Notes: generated from the letters alone by a model not told the origin. A DNA stretch of 64,000 nucleotides from Pantoea coffeiphila (GCF_016909495.1 NZ_JAFBFW010000002.1:806001-870000); one strand, 5' to 3'. Shown: positions 9,889-18,562, counted from the first letter of the stretch. Translations and numbers: made by a program.

Positions 9889-11262
9889 TTATTCAGACAG
9901 GGTTTTAGAGCTGGAAAGCGTGGGTTCCGGCGGCGTGCCGAAGCTGCGTGCGCGACGCCACGTCAGCAGGACACCGGCAAAATAAATCAGGCCAATCACC
10001 ACCAGCGCAGTGACGTTTTGCCAGGTCAGGAGCTGAATCAGAAGGTAAGTGATCGGCGATCCGCCCTGATCCATTGAAGCCACCTGCCCGCCCGCCTTCA
10101 GCGCACCGGCGTTGGCAGCCAGCTGGGTATGCAGCCCGATGGTCTGGGTGGCGATCCACAGAGTGATACTCATAATCACCGTGCCGGAAATCAGCGTACG
10201 GAACAGGTTACCCTGATGCACCGCCACCGCCATCGCCACAAAGAACCCGATGGTCGCGAGGTCGCCGAACGGCAGAACTTTGTTCCCCGGCAGCACCACG
10301 GCAATCAGGATAGTCAGCGGGATAAAAATCAGGCTGGCGGAAACCACCGAGGTCTGCCCCAGCAGCAGCGCCGGGTCAAGTCCGATAAGAAACTCCTGAC
10401 CGCCAAAGCGGGCCTGCAGGCGTTTGCGGGCATGTTTGGCAATCGGGTTGAGGCCATCCATAATCGGCTTGATCACTCGCGGCATCAGCAGCATCACCGC
10501 GGCGGTTTTTACCGCCAGTTGCAGGACGTCTTTCACATCGTAATGCGCCAGCAGGCCGATGATGATCCCCATGATAAACCCGACCGTCACCGGTTCACCA
10601 AAGGCACCGAAGCGCTTTTGCACATCGTCTGCGCTGAAGTGAATACGGCGCAGACCCGGCACTTTCTCAATCAGGGTATCCACCAGTACCGCAATCGGCC
10701 CCATATAGGCGGAGGTGCCGTGCGGCACGGCGATGCCGTCAAGATCGAAGAAGTTTTTCGTATCGCGGGCAAACCAGTCGCCAAGCTTATAGGCAAACGC
10801 CGCGTGAACTACCACGCCGAGCATCCCCAGCCAGTAAGAGCCGGTGGCAATATGTACCATCGCCCCGGTGAAGGTCATATGCCAGATATTCCAGATATCG
10901 ACGTTCACCACCCGCGTCATGCGGGTGACCAGCATCAGAATATTGACGCCAATCGCCACAGGAATAGCAATCAGGGCAATCTGCGACGCCCAGGTCATCG
11001 GTGACGATCCCGGCCAGCCGACATCCACCACCTCAAGACCGATTTCGAAGTTGGCGGCCATCGCTTTGGCAGCAGGGCCAATGGAATCCAGCATCAGTCC
11101 AATCACCAGCCCGATACCGACGAAGCCAATCCCGATATGCAGGCCCGACTTAAAGGCATCACCCACTTTCATCCCCAGACTGACGGAGAAGATAATGATC
11201 ACAAACGGCAGCATCACCGTTGGGCCAAGATCGAGGATATAACGCATTATTTCCGTAAACAT
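9889..11262 (-). CDS. gatC: Galactitol PTS permease, EIIC component (GatC)
   Basis: A 457-residue polytopic inner-membrane protein, very close from memory to E. coli GatC over its whole length (VDVGWPGSSPMTWASQIALI, HGTSAYMGPIAVLVDT, GGQEFLIGLDPALLLGQT). It takes up galactitol across the membrane while GatB phosphorylates it. The final 20 or so residues (PPEPTLSSSKTLSE) form a short cytoplasmic tail. It starts four bases after the gatB stop, so it is translated with the PTS genes. Confidence 0.95.
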   Translation of the reverse strand: MFTEIMRYILDLGPTVMLPFVIIIFSVSLGMKVGDAFKSGLHIGIGFVGIGLVIGLMLDSIGPAAKAMAANFEIGLEVVDVGWPGSSPMTWASQIALIAIPVAIGVNILMLVTRMTRVVNVDIWNIWHMTFTGAMVHIATGSYWLGMLGVVVHAAFAYKLGDWFARDTKNFFDLDGIAVPHGTSAYMGPIAVLVDTLIEKVPGLRRIHFSADDVQKRFGAFGEPVTVGFIMGIIIGLLAHYDVKDVLQLAVKTAAVMLLMPRVIKPIMDGLNPIAKHARKRLQARFGGQEFLIGLDPALLLGQTSVVSASLIFIPLTILIAVVLPGNKVLPFGDLATIGFFVAMAVAVHQGNLFRTLISGTVIMSITLWIATQTIGLHTQLAANAGALKAGGQVASMDQGGSPITYLLIQLLTWQNVTALVVIGLIYFAGVLLTWRRARSFGTPPEPTLSSSKTLSE

Positions 11263-11266
11263 GAGT

Positions 11267-11551
11267 TCACCCCTGCAGAATGGTCAGGATTTTATCCCGC
11301 AGCGCGTCGATACCCACGCCGGAGATAAACGGCATGCCGTGCACCACCGGGATATCGCCAAACTGCCGATCGACGCGCGCCGTGGTGCAGATCAGATGGA
11401 CGCCATCCATATAGGTTTCGATCTCATTCACCCGGCACTGAACCAGCTCGGCTTCAATGTGGTTCTCGTCGCACAGCTCTTTAATTTCTTCAGCGGCCAT
11501 CGTCGAGGTAGCCACCGCGCCACCGCAGGCAACAATGATTTTGCGTTTCAT
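11267..11551 (-). CDS. gatB: Galactitol PTS EIIB component (GatB)
   Basis: Ninety-four residues beginning [17 protein letters not shown]9 is the phosphorylated cysteine of the PTS_IIB galactitol family. The protein carries the phosphate from GatA to the incoming galactitol in GatC. I chose the ATG at 11551 because it gives the family length and N-terminus; the frame is open further upstream without homology. It lies 37 bases after gatA. Confidence 0.95.
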   Translation of the reverse strand: MKRKIIVACGGAVATSTMAAEEIKELCDENHIEAELVQCRVNEIETYMDGVHLICTTARVDRQFGDIPVVHGMPFISGVGIDALRDKILTILQG

Positions 11552-11588
11552 TTTTTTTATTCTCCGTTTTGCAGGGTCAGGGATAACG

Positions 11589-12047
11589 TTATGCCGCAGC
11601 GGCCAGGATGCGTTCGCTGAAGCAGTGCGCGACGTCATCTTCCGCCGCATTTAACAGGCTGCTAATAAATTCCGGCTGCTGCAGTTGGCCAAACAGCGCC
11701 CGCAGCAGCTTGAGCTGCTCCTGCGGGTGGGTCACCACCAGCGCGATAATCAGTTCGGCGTTGATGCTGCCGTCATCATCCGCCTGCTGAAACGCTACCG
11801 GTTTTTCCGGGCGGATCAGATAGATGGCGGGTGCGATAGCGTGCGAAGCATCGCAGTGGGGAATCGCTACCGCGTGGCCGTCAAGCGCAATCCCGGTGGG
11901 GTACGTGGCTTCGCGCTCCAGCAGCGCGGCAGGATAGCTGTCGCGGCACAGCCCCTCCTGCACCATTCGCTCACCGATATGCCGCAGGGCGTCGGTAGCG
12001 CTGGAAAAATTCATCGCCGAAGAGACGATCAGGCGGTAGTCATGCAT
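11589..12047 (-). CDS. gatA: Galactitol PTS EIIA component (GatA)
   Basis: A 152-residue EIIA domain of the fructose/mannitol type. The phospho-acceptor histidine is H64 in AIPHCDASH. It receives phosphate from HPr and passes it to GatB C9. Its start overlaps the end of gatZ by 8 bases, showing tight translational linkage. The length is as in E. coli (150 residues). Confidence 0.93.
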   Translation of the reverse strand: MHDYRLIVSSAMNFSSATDALRHIGERMVQEGLCRDSYPAALLEREATYPTGIALDGHAVAIPHCDASHAIAPAIYLIRPEKPVAFQQADDDGSINAELIIALVVTHPQEQLKLLRALFGQLQQPEFISSLLNAAEDDVAHCFSERILAAAA

Positions 12048-13335
12048 GGCTTACCTCTTTGTGTTGGATGGATTCAGGATCGCAGCCCCACGCGTAGTCG
12101 CGCAGCACATCCTGGATTTTGTCGATAATCAGCGAATGCGGGTTAGCGGCCAGTGAGCCGGTCAGCACGCGATCGAACTGTTTTGGCAGATACTGACTCA
12201 GCAGCCCCAGCGGGATCGCCTGCTGGTTAAGATTTTCGGTCAGTGCGCTCAGCGCATCGCTAATGCGGCTATTCGGCCAGTAGTAGCGAATACGATCGGA
12301 CAGGCTGTAGTGGATATCCACCAGCGACTGGCTGAACGCCGGGCGATAATATTTTTTCCAGTAGCCCGGTTCATCCAGCATCACCTGGTCGATTACAGCA
12401 AGGATCTGGCTCTGTTTCTCAGGCGCAACCAGCGCTTTTTCAATATTGGCGAGGGCGAAAATCGCCTCACGCAGCGCAAAGGTCAGCGCCGGTCCGACTT
12501 TCAGAATGGCAAAGTGATCTTTTACCAGCGCGCGATAGGCGCTGCGGGTTTGATAGTCGGTGGAGTGCGCTTCATACACCACCGGCGTGGAGGCAATAAA
12601 CTCGCTCAGCGCCCGTGCCTCCGACGGCTGATAGTGGATCACGCTGCTGTGGTCAAACTCGACGCCCGGCTGAACCACCAGTCCGATAATTCGGGGAATC
12701 GCCTGTTCAAGACCCGCTTCGCTAAAGGCCTGATGGTGCAGCGCCAGCGTGTGTGCCGCATCTTCCGGGCGGGTAACGTGAACTTCATGGATAGCCGATG
12801 CTTCACCGCCCGGCACCGGGACTTCGGTGCCGATCACGTAGGTCAGCAGTGCCTTCTGCTGCGGGGTCGCCGTTTCTTCGGCAATACGGCACAGTTCGGC
12901 AGCGCGCTGCGCAACGGTTTCCGGCGGCAGCGGGATCGGATCGTCAGCGCAGGACATCGACGCATCCAGATGAATCTTGCTGAAACCGGCCTGAACATAT
13001 TCCGCGATCAGCACCCGGGATTTCTCCATCGCCTGGTCGGCGGGTTCATTCTGCCAGCAGTTGGGTCCGAGGTGATCGCCGCCGAGGATCAGCCGCTGTT
13101 CCGGGAAGCCAACGCGTCGGGCAATCGCCAGTACGTAGTCGCGGAAGGCCGCCGGGCGCATGCCGGTATAGCCGCCGAACTGATTAACCTGATTTGAAGT
13201 CGCTTCAATCAAGACCTGACGCTGGCTGTTAAGGTCGAAGCGCAGTGCCGCTTCAATCACCAGTGGATGAGCAGAACACACTGAGCAAATACCGCAGTCC
13301 AGACCGTCTTTATGTTGCTGAATTATCGTTTTCAT
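12040..13335 (-). CDS. gatZ: Tagatose-bisphosphate aldolase accessory subunit GatZ
   Basis: A 431-residue protein of the GatZ/KbaZ family ([17 protein letters not shown] at the start, [11 protein letters not shown] and [12 protein letters not shown] in the first third). GatZ is needed for full activity and stability of the GatY aldolase and is not itself catalytic on current knowledge. I chose the ATG 13333-13335, with GGAGG immediately upstream; a longer frame reaching 13437 has no support. It is the first gene of the gat operon. Confidence 0.93.
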   Translation of the reverse strand: MKTIIQQHKDGLDCGICSVCSAHPLVIEAALRFDLNSQRQVLIEATSNQVNQFGGYTGMRPAAFRDYVLAIARRVGFPEQRLILGGDHLGPNCWQNEPADQAMEKSRVLIAEYVQAGFSKIHLDASMSCADDPIPLPPETVAQRAAELCRIAEETATPQQKALLTYVIGTEVPVPGGEASAIHEVHVTRPEDAAHTLALHHQAFSEAGLEQAIPRIIGLVVQPGVEFDHSSVIHYQPSEARALSEFIASTPVVYEAHSTDYQTRSAYRALVKDHFAILKVGPALTFALREAIFALANIEKALVAPEKQSQILAVIDQVMLDEPGYWKKYYRPAFSQSLVDIHYSLSDRIRYYWPNSRISDALSALTENLNQQAIPLGLLSQYLPKQFDRVLTGSLAANPHSLIIDKIQDVLRDYAWGCDPESIQHKEVSHA

Positions 13336-13396
13336 CACGTCCTCCGAAAGTATGCGTAAACAATCGTTAGTTTTCGCAAATTGCACAATCCCTTTC

Positions 13397-13613
13397 CTTT
13401 CGTTGTGTGATCGTGATCTATTTATTTTCGAAGTCATTCTTTATCTTTCGTTTGCTTTCTTTTTATCAATTCATCGAATAATTTACTCGCAAATTGATTT
13501 TTATACATCCAATACAATGGGTTATAAACATCACTGTTTTAAGCCGTTTCTCCAGTACCAGTGAACGCTCACAATCCTGAGATTTTTGTTTTACTTTCTA
13601 TTTCTTTCGTTTT
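13397..13613. promoter_or_regulatory. gat control region: repeated CTTTCGTT elements and a possible CRP site
   Basis: The AT-rich 309-base gap between gatZ (minus) and gatR (plus) contains CTTTCGTT three times, at 13397-13404, 13445-13452 and 13604-13611. TTTCGTT-type half sites are typical operators of DeoR-family sugar repressors, so these are candidate GatR sites. TGTGATCGTGATCTA at about 13406-13420 has one good CRP half site (TGTGA) and a poor second half. No single promoter can be fixed by eye. Confidence 0.45.
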
Positions 13614-13644
13614 AGGATTCCCCGACCAGCTCAAAGGAGTGTTG

Positions 13645-14427
13645 ATGAATACCTTCGAACGCAGAAACAAAATTATCGAAATGGTGAACCGTACCGGCAG
13701 CGTGCTGGTAAACGATATCTCCGCCAGGCTCGGGGTGACGGAAGTAACCGTCCGGGCCGACTTGCGACTGCTGGAAGAGCGCGGGCTGCTGAGCCGTTTC
13801 CACGGCGGTGCCGCACGCAAAGAAGGTTCCGTTCCGGCTGAAACCACAATAGAAACCAGTGAGGTTAGCCTGACCGATCGCTACCAGCTGGCTGCCGATC
13901 CGAAACGGCGCATCGCTATCGAAGCGGCAAAGCTGGTACGTGAAGGAGATACGGTCATTCTGGACAGCGGCAGCACCACCAAGCTTCTGGCCGAGGAACT
14001 GGTGGCCATGAGCAGCATTACGGTGATCACCAACAGCCTGCCTGCGGCGAATATCTTGTTTGAAAATAAAGACATCACCCTGGTGATCTGCGGTGGCACC
14101 CTGCGGCATAAAACCGTCTCGCTGCACGGCAACATTGCGGAATATGCACTGCGTGACGTTTCTGCCAATCTGATGTTTGTGGGTGCAGACGGGCTGGATG
14201 ATGAGAACGGCATCACCACCTTTAACGAAGGCTATGCCATCAGCGGCGTGATGGCCGCCGCGGCGCAGCAGGTGATCGTGCTGACCGACTCGACGAAGTT
14301 TGGCCGTAAGGGCTACAACATTGTGCTGCCGGTGGAAAAAATCGATACCATCATCAGCGATCGCGAAGCGCCGGAAGAGATGGTGAACAGCCTGAAAAAG
14401 CAGGGCAAGAAGGTGATTCTGGTTTAG
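13645..14427 (+). CDS. gatR: Galactitol utilisation repressor, DeoR family (GatR)
   Basis: A 260-residue DeoR-family regulator: N-terminal helix-turn-helix (about residues 6-57; VNDISARLGVTEVTVRADLR) and a DeoRC sensor domain with DSGSTTKLLAEEL, FVGADGLDDENGITTF and DSTKFGRKG. It would repress the divergent gatZABCDY genes and respond to a phosphorylated sugar intermediate. AAAGGAGTG before the ATG at 13645 sets the start; the frame is open upstream but without homology. It is intact, unlike the insertion-disrupted copy in E. coli K-12. Confidence 0.93.
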   Translation: MNTFERRNKIIEMVNRTGSVLVNDISARLGVTEVTVRADLRLLEERGLLSRFHGGAARKEGSVPAETTIETSEVSLTDRYQLAADPKRRIAIEAAKLVREGDTVILDSGSTTKLLAEELVAMSSITVITNSLPAANILFENKDITLVICGGTLRHKTVSLHGNIAEYALRDVSANLMFVGADGLDDENGITTFNEGYAISGVMAAAAQQVIVLTDSTKFGRKGYNIVLPVEKIDTIISDREAPEEMVNSLKKQGKKVILV

Positions 14428-14450
14428 CTTTTGCCGACTAAACAAATTGT

Positions 14451-14658
14451 TTGGAGTGCCGAACAGGTCGCTTAGAAATGGCGAGGGCGCGCCGTAGTAA
14501 AAGCGGCATGGTTCACTGTCGAGCAGGCAGGTTAGAAACTTCTCTTTAGTTCGGCCTCTGCGGCTTGGGCATTAACTGCCGCACAGGAAGCCTGGAAAGT
14601 AATCGGCACAGTGGTTGAAAATGGCAAACTGTTCACTGTTGTACAGACAGATTAGAAG
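14451..14658 (+). CRISPR. Degenerate type I-F CRISPR array: four repeats, three 32-nt spacers
   Basis: Four 28-nt repeats lie at 14451-14478, 14511-14538, 14571-14598 and 14631-14658, an exact 60-nt period leaving 32-nt spacers at 14479-14510, 14539-14570 and 14599-14630. The best copies start GTTCACTG, have a central CAGGCAG and end TTAGAAA, matching the type I-F repeat as I remember it from Yersinia and E. coli. Mismatches to that repeat number about 7, 4, 5 and 6. The array starts 23 bases after gatR, leaving little room for a leader, and no cas gene is in the window, so it is probably a dead remnant. Confidence 0.85.
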
Positions 14659-14704
14659 ATTGATTTATCAATCACCGTATCTACACAATAGGAATGGAAT
14701 CCTT

Positions 14705-15355
14705 ATGAGCACTTACACAGACATCGCAAAGCGTATAGCAAAGATAATTGTTTCACCTGATGCAGTAATTGGCTTTATTCATGGTGTGTTATCAGTTCCG
14801 CAAGATTTAGGCTATCTGGCATATGGCTATATTGATACTGACTCCAGGTACAATAGAGAAACAGAACGCATCAGGCTAATCAAAGCTATTAGGTTTGGCA
14901 TCCTTCAAAATGAAAATTTTGTAAGAACGATAGAAATCGTATTGAATAAATTCAATCAATACATGCCGATTGAAAAGAGAGACGGAATTTACGCAAAAAT
15001 GGGAGCATCTGTACTTGGGCGCGCAATTACCAATTCAATTATCTCTAAAAAAATAGCCACCATAATAGCTCAACGTAGTTCACTTATGGTCGCTCTACGG
15101 GGCGGTGTTGTTGGCAATACGCTGTTAGCTGGTGGTATGGCGGAGCGTAGCATTTATAACTCACAAAAACTCCAGAGCACTGACCCTGAAATATATTATG
15201 CATTACGTGAAAGAGATTATGATTTTCTTTATTTTCTCGTGGAGCCTGCTCTAAATCCTTTTGTTGAAGCACTAAGGATTAGAAAAAACCAAGGAGAAAC
15301 AGCGTTCATTCAGATTCTGGACCTTGTAGAAAAAGAGGTAAAGTATGCCCGATGA
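14705..15355 (+). CDS. Putative type VI secretion effector, possible pore former
   Basis: A 216-residue protein of unknown family, first gene of a three-gene operon ending in hcp. Residues about 96-147 form a Gly/Ala-rich hydrophobic stretch (SVLGRAITNSIIS, ALRGGVVGNTLLAGG) without a signal peptide, as expected of a protein that inserts into membranes after delivery. The next gene overlaps by 11 bases and encodes a tiny membrane protein. The pairing resembles the Ssp6/Sip6 pore-forming effector and immunity pair of Serratia in size and layout; similarity of sequence is not tested. I chose the ATG 14705; an upstream frame runs into the CRISPR repeats. Confidence 0.6.
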   Translation: MSTYTDIAKRIAKIIVSPDAVIGFIHGVLSVPQDLGYLAYGYIDTDSRYNRETERIRLIKAIRFGILQNENFVRTIEIVLNKFNQYMPIEKRDGIYAKMGASVLGRAITNSIISKKIATIIAQRSSLMVALRGGVVGNTLLAGGMAERSIYNSQKLQSTDPEIYYALRERDYDFLYFLVEPALNPFVEALRIRKNQGETAFIQILDLVEKEVKYAR

Positions 15356-15563
15356 TAAACCGGAAAAACCATCACTTTGCAAGCGCGTATTTCATAGTTT
15401 CATAGAATATACTGTTTCCTTGCTTGGTGGCATGTTGGTTTTTATATGTATTTATTTTTTCTTTCATTTTGAAACGTGGCATGAAAGATTCATTTATATT
15501 TCCATCAGTATCGCTGTCGTTTGCTTCATTGTTAAGGTTCTACCTGAAAGACCAGAGGAATAG
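15345..15563 (+). CDS. Small membrane protein, putative immunity protein
   Basis: Seventy-two residues with a basic N-terminal part (KPSLCKRVFHS), two hydrophobic segments (about 20-41 and 48-65) joined by a short polar loop (HFETWHERF), and a charged end (LPERPEE). It starts inside the 3' end of the preceding gene. A two-helix inner-membrane protein translationally coupled to a hydrophobic effector candidate is the layout of immunity proteins against pore-forming toxins. Function is inferred from context only. The DNA is AT-rich like its neighbours. Confidence 0.6.
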   Translation: MPDDKPEKPSLCKRVFHSFIEYTVSLLGGMLVFICIYFFFHFETWHERFIYISISIAVVCFIVKVLPERPEE

Positions 15564-15586
15564 TTTTTTAACACAAGGAGAATTAC

Positions 15587-16069
15587 ATGTCTTTACCAGC
15601 TTACCTTTTTTTATATGATGAAAATGGTGTTCAAATTAAAGGATCTTGTTCTGCATTAGGTCGTGAAGGCGCGATTGAGGTAATGAATACGCAACATGGT
15701 ATCACATTGCCGACAGATCCACATACAGGATCAATGACTGGAACGAGAATGCATGAACCTGTAATAATGAGTAAAGAGGTGGACAAATCATCACCTTATC
15801 TCTTTGATTCCGTTTGTTCCTGTAAAAGACTTAAAAACGCAATAATAAGATTTTATGCTATAAACAATGCGGGCATGGAGGCAGAGGTATATAACATCAA
15901 GCTTGAAAGCGTGGTGGTAAGTTCCATAGTATTTAACCATTCATACATTCCCGGCTCAACAAATCCTAATATGAATGAAGTAATTAAACTTAGATATAGA
16001 GGTATCGAGTGGAATTATTTACCTGGTAATATAAAGGCTGATGATTATTGGGATAAGGTTTCAAAATGA
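15587..16069 (+). CDS. hcp: Hcp-family type VI secretion tube protein
   Basis: A 160-residue member of the T6SS Hcp family: MSLPAYLFLYDENG, IKGSCSALGREGAIEV and RMHEPVIMSKEVDKSSPYLF are the usual first half, followed by the beta-barrel strands (NAIIRFYAIN, VYNIKLESVVVSSI). Hcp forms hexameric rings that stack into the injected tube and can carry small effectors inside. A clear AAGGAG site precedes the ATG. No other T6SS gene is in the window, so this is an orphan copy that would have to use an apparatus encoded elsewhere. Confidence 0.92.
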   Translation: MSLPAYLFLYDENGVQIKGSCSALGREGAIEVMNTQHGITLPTDPHTGSMTGTRMHEPVIMSKEVDKSSPYLFDSVCSCKRLKNAIIRFYAINNAGMEAEVYNIKLESVVVSSIVFNHSYIPGSTNPNMNEVIKLRYRGIEWNYLPGNIKADDYWDKVSK

Positions 16070-16149
16070 TTGTAATCATCCTTATGAAAAAAGCCAATCT
16101 TCCGCACCGAAAGCATTAGAATATGCACAGTATCAATAACTCAAGTTCC

Positions 16150-16177
16150 GTTCACCGACGTACAGGCAGTGTAGTCT
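16150..16177 (+). repeat. Isolated type I-F repeat-like sequence beyond hcp
   Basis: This 28-nt stretch starts GTTCACCGACG and continues TACAGGCAG, agreeing with the CRISPR repeat at about 20 of 28 positions; the last third has decayed. It lies 81 bases after the hcp stop. Together with the array at 14451-14658 it brackets the effector/Hcp operon. The remainder of the gap up to 16319 shows only a weak reverse-oriented match (TGCCTGTAC at about 16200) and no gene. Confidence 0.5.
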
Positions 16178-16319
16178 CCTGTCAAACTGGTGGTTGAAAT
16201 GCCTGTACAAGTGCAGTGTAAATACCGATACCCGTGCCGAAACAGCTTTATCAATGATGGTATACCGGCTGCCGTCGTTTCATCGTTATTTAACTAACAG
16301 CAGCTATCGCGCTCACTGC

Positions 16320-17069
16320 TTATTTTTTTGCAGCATAAAACCAGGCCTTAAAATATTTAAGGAAGCTGTAAGCAACGGCATACACACCGGTGACAAACCC
16401 GACTTTGCCATCTTTCCAAGAGCCGTTCAGCAGATACCATTTAAACATCGCCCCAAACGCGCTTATTGCCCCCCGGCTTAATGACGGTCTTATTTTTTTA
16501 TATTTCACTACCCGAGAAGTATAAACATTAAGCTTATTAAACACCTCATGCAGAGAATAAAACGTATCATGCCTGACGCGCCCCGCTAATATCTTCCGCT
16601 GCACATCGCCTTCTGCAGCATCGTCAACCGGACGATCGTTAAACTTAACCCGATTCCGGTTATAAAGCCGGACAGGAAAATCAGGAGAGGAGACCGGGTA
16701 AATAGTACGTACGGGCTTACCTAATACGAACCAGTAACGGGGAAGGCACCAGGCAATCCCTTCATTTTTCAGGCCTTCTTTTTTTATTCGTCTGATATCA
16801 GCGATAGTGTCGTCATTGAGGATCTCGTCACTGTCCATGCAGAGCACCCAGTCATTTTTTGCCAGCGAGACCGCGTAGTTCATTTGTTGTGCGTGAGTGG
16901 TGTAGGCGTGATAGTGACAGGTGATGCCGAATTCAGCGAGAATTTCGAGGGTGCGGTCGGTGCTGCCGGAATCAATCACAATAAATTCATCAGCAATGGG
17001 AATTAATGACTTAACGACATCATTGAGCAGACGATCGGAGTTACAGGTAAGCAGACAAACTGACAGCAT
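16320..17069 (-). CDS. Glycosyltransferase family 2, LPS-core type (WaaE/KdtX-like)
   Basis: A 249-residue GT-A fold transferase. VCLLTCNSDRLL at the start, VIDSGSTDRT (about 31-40) and the metal-binding DSD motif at residues 79-81 (LCMDSDEIL) are the family hallmarks. HDTFYSLHEVFNKLN and a C-terminal amphipathic tail (FKAWFYAAKK) match the WaaE/KdtX-like group that adds glucose to the lipopolysaccharide inner core. Here it stands alone, away from any waa cluster, so its acceptor is uncertain. The following 17070-17368 gap holds small hairpins such as TTCTCCC/GGGAGAA at about 17130 and nothing else I can name. Confidence 0.8.
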   Translation of the reverse strand: MLSVCLLTCNSDRLLNDVVKSLIPIADEFIVIDSGSTDRTLEILAEFGITCHYHAYTTHAQQMNYAVSLAKNDWVLCMDSDEILNDDTIADIRRIKKEGLKNEGIAWCLPRYWFVLGKPVRTIYPVSSPDFPVRLYNRNRVKFNDRPVDDAAEGDVQRKILAGRVRHDTFYSLHEVFNKLNVYTSRVVKYKKIRPSLSRGAISAFGAMFKWYLLNGSWKDGKVGFVTGVYAVAYSFLKYFKAWFYAAKK

Positions 17070-17368
17070 AGATCCCTCTATATATTTACAACCTCTCTTA
17101 TTCCCTAAGAGAGAAAGATTTCTCCCGGGCAGGGAGAAGTAAAACTCGGGCTGTTATTTCCGAAAAAAAATCCAATATAAAAACCCGCCGAGTATAGTGG
17201 ATAGCTCCATTTGCTAAATTAACAAAAAATGCCGGATGGATGCATAGAAAACGACCGATAAACAGGCCACCGCCGCTTCAGGCGGACAACAGCGGATAGC
17301 CAGCGGTAAGCGGTGAGTTGCTCAGAGCAGGTGGCAGGATTCGCGTAACCGGTATTTCAGGATTTTAT

Positions 17369-17998
17369 TCAGCGTTTGCTGTCCACCACCATTCTCACAG
17401 CCAAACCCGCCAGCACCGTACCCATCAGCCAGCGCTGTGCTTTTTGCCAGAGGGGGCGCTGAGCGAGGAATGCGGCAATGGAGCCAGCGGCAAAGATAAT
17501 CAAGCCGTTGACCAGCATGCTAATCGCAATCTGGGTAAAGCCCAGCGTCAGCGACTGCCCGAGGACGTTGCCCAACTCCGGGCGAATAAACTGGGGCAGC
17601 AACGTGAGATACAGCACCGCAGCTTTGGGATTCAGTAGATTGGTCAACAGCCCCATGGTAAACAGCCTGCGCGGGCTATCGGGCTGGAGTTCACGCACTT
17701 CAAAGGGAGATTTTCCGCCAAAAATCGCCTGCCACGCCATCCACAGCAGATAAGCGGCTCCGGCAAAGCGCAGTGCGTCATACGCCAGCGGTACCGCCAT
17801 CACCAGTGCGGTGATGCCCAACGCGGCACAAAGCATGTAAAACATAAAGCCCAGAGCCACGCCGGTGAGTGAGGTGAAGCCCGCGCGTTTTCCCTGACAC
17901 AGCGATCGGGAGATCAGATAGATCATGTTAGGCCCGGGCGTGAGGACCATACCGAGTGAGACGGCGGCAAACGGCAGGATCTGGCTGAGTGTCATCAT
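17369..17998 (-). CDS. LysE/RhtB-family amino-acid exporter
   Basis: About 209 residues with six hydrophobic segments. GMVLTPGPNMIYLISRSL near the N-terminus is the LysE-family signature, and LLTNLLNPKAAVLYLTLLPQF in the middle is the second conserved block. Such proteins export amino acids or their analogues across the inner membrane; the substrate cannot be read from sequence. The start is taken at the ATG 17998, with a second ATG directly after it at 17995. It stands alone before a long repeat-rich gap. Confidence 0.85.
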   Translation of the reverse strand: MMTLSQILPFAAVSLGMVLTPGPNMIYLISRSLCQGKRAGFTSLTGVALGFMFYMLCAALGITALVMAVPLAYDALRFAGAAYLLWMAWQAIFGGKSPFEVRELQPDSPRRLFTMGLLTNLLNPKAAVLYLTLLPQFIRPELGNVLGQSLTLGFTQIAISMLVNGLIIFAAGSIAAFLAQRPLWQKAQRWLMGTVLAGLAVRMVVDSKR

Positions 17999-18086
17999 GA
18001 ATTCGGGTCCTTGTATCGGGTGCTTCAAGATCATATGCCAGCGATCGAATTTCGGTCTGAGTTCGGCACTGGCCGGTGATCGGGAA

Positions 18087-18282
18087 TCGACCTCTGCGGC
18101 TGCCGGCCGGTCCTCGCGCCGCGCCGGGCGCGGTGCCCTCGGTTCCGGCTGCGGGCCTTACGGATCGGCCTGGAGCGGGCGTCCTGCCCGCGCCAGGCCT
18201 GATGTCCGCGTCCATGCGGCCATCTCCGGTCCCACAGCCTGCACCTCTGCGCTGCGGATTACCCGTCAGCCGCAGAGGTCGA
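18087..18282. repeat. 196-bp element with 16-bp terminal inverted repeats and nested palindromes
   Basis: TCGACCTCTGCGGCTG (18087-18102) is repeated exactly in inverted form at 18267-18282. Inside lies a long stepped hairpin: GGCCTGG (18165-18171) and GCGGGC (18173-18178) pair with GCCCGC (18184-18189) and CCAGGCC (18191-18197). The interior is GC-rich and has no gene. The form is that of a non-coding palindromic or MITE-like element; no target-site duplication is clear. It lies in the gap between the LysE-family gene and proA. Confidence 0.6.
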
Positions 18283-18362
18283 TCCCCTTCAAACTATGGC
18301 ATCGCTGCTTTGGGGCAACTTTAAACACCGGCCAGATAAAATCTACAGCACTGACTGACAAT

Positions 18363-18493
18363 TTTCGACCATCATCAACGCGAGATAAACTAGCCAGGAA
18401 ACACGAAACTCAAAACTCAAAACTCAAAACTCAGGCAGGCAGGCAGTTTCAACCATCGCCAACGCAGGGATTAACAGTCAGGCAACGCGAAAG
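18363..18493. repeat. Diverged direct repeat joined by heptamer and tetramer microsatellites
   Basis: Two similar segments of about 45 nt, one from 18363 (TTTCGACCATC, then AACGCGAGATAAAC) and one from 18446 (TTTCAACCATC, then AACGCAGGGATTAAC), flank two short tandem repeats. These are AAACTC plus three AAAACTC units (18406-18432) and AGGC repeated three times plus AG (18433-18446). A third diverged copy of the long unit seems to lie at about 18770-18817. No coding sense. Confidence 0.6.
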
Positions 18494-18562
18494 CCAAAGC
18501 GCGGGCTGGCGGCACCTGCGATCGGGCCATCCACAGCGCTGAACGCAGTGAGGAAGCCAGGA

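Noticed and set aside
14615-14704. Longer N-terminus for the effector candidate, starting MKMANCSLLY
   Set aside because: The extra codons are the last CRISPR spacer and repeat read through; the ATG at 14705 fits the operon better.
16228-16253. Possible sixth CRISPR repeat (TGCCGAAACAGCTTTA)
   Set aside because: It needs internal gaps to align and is 79 rather than 60 bases from the fifth copy.
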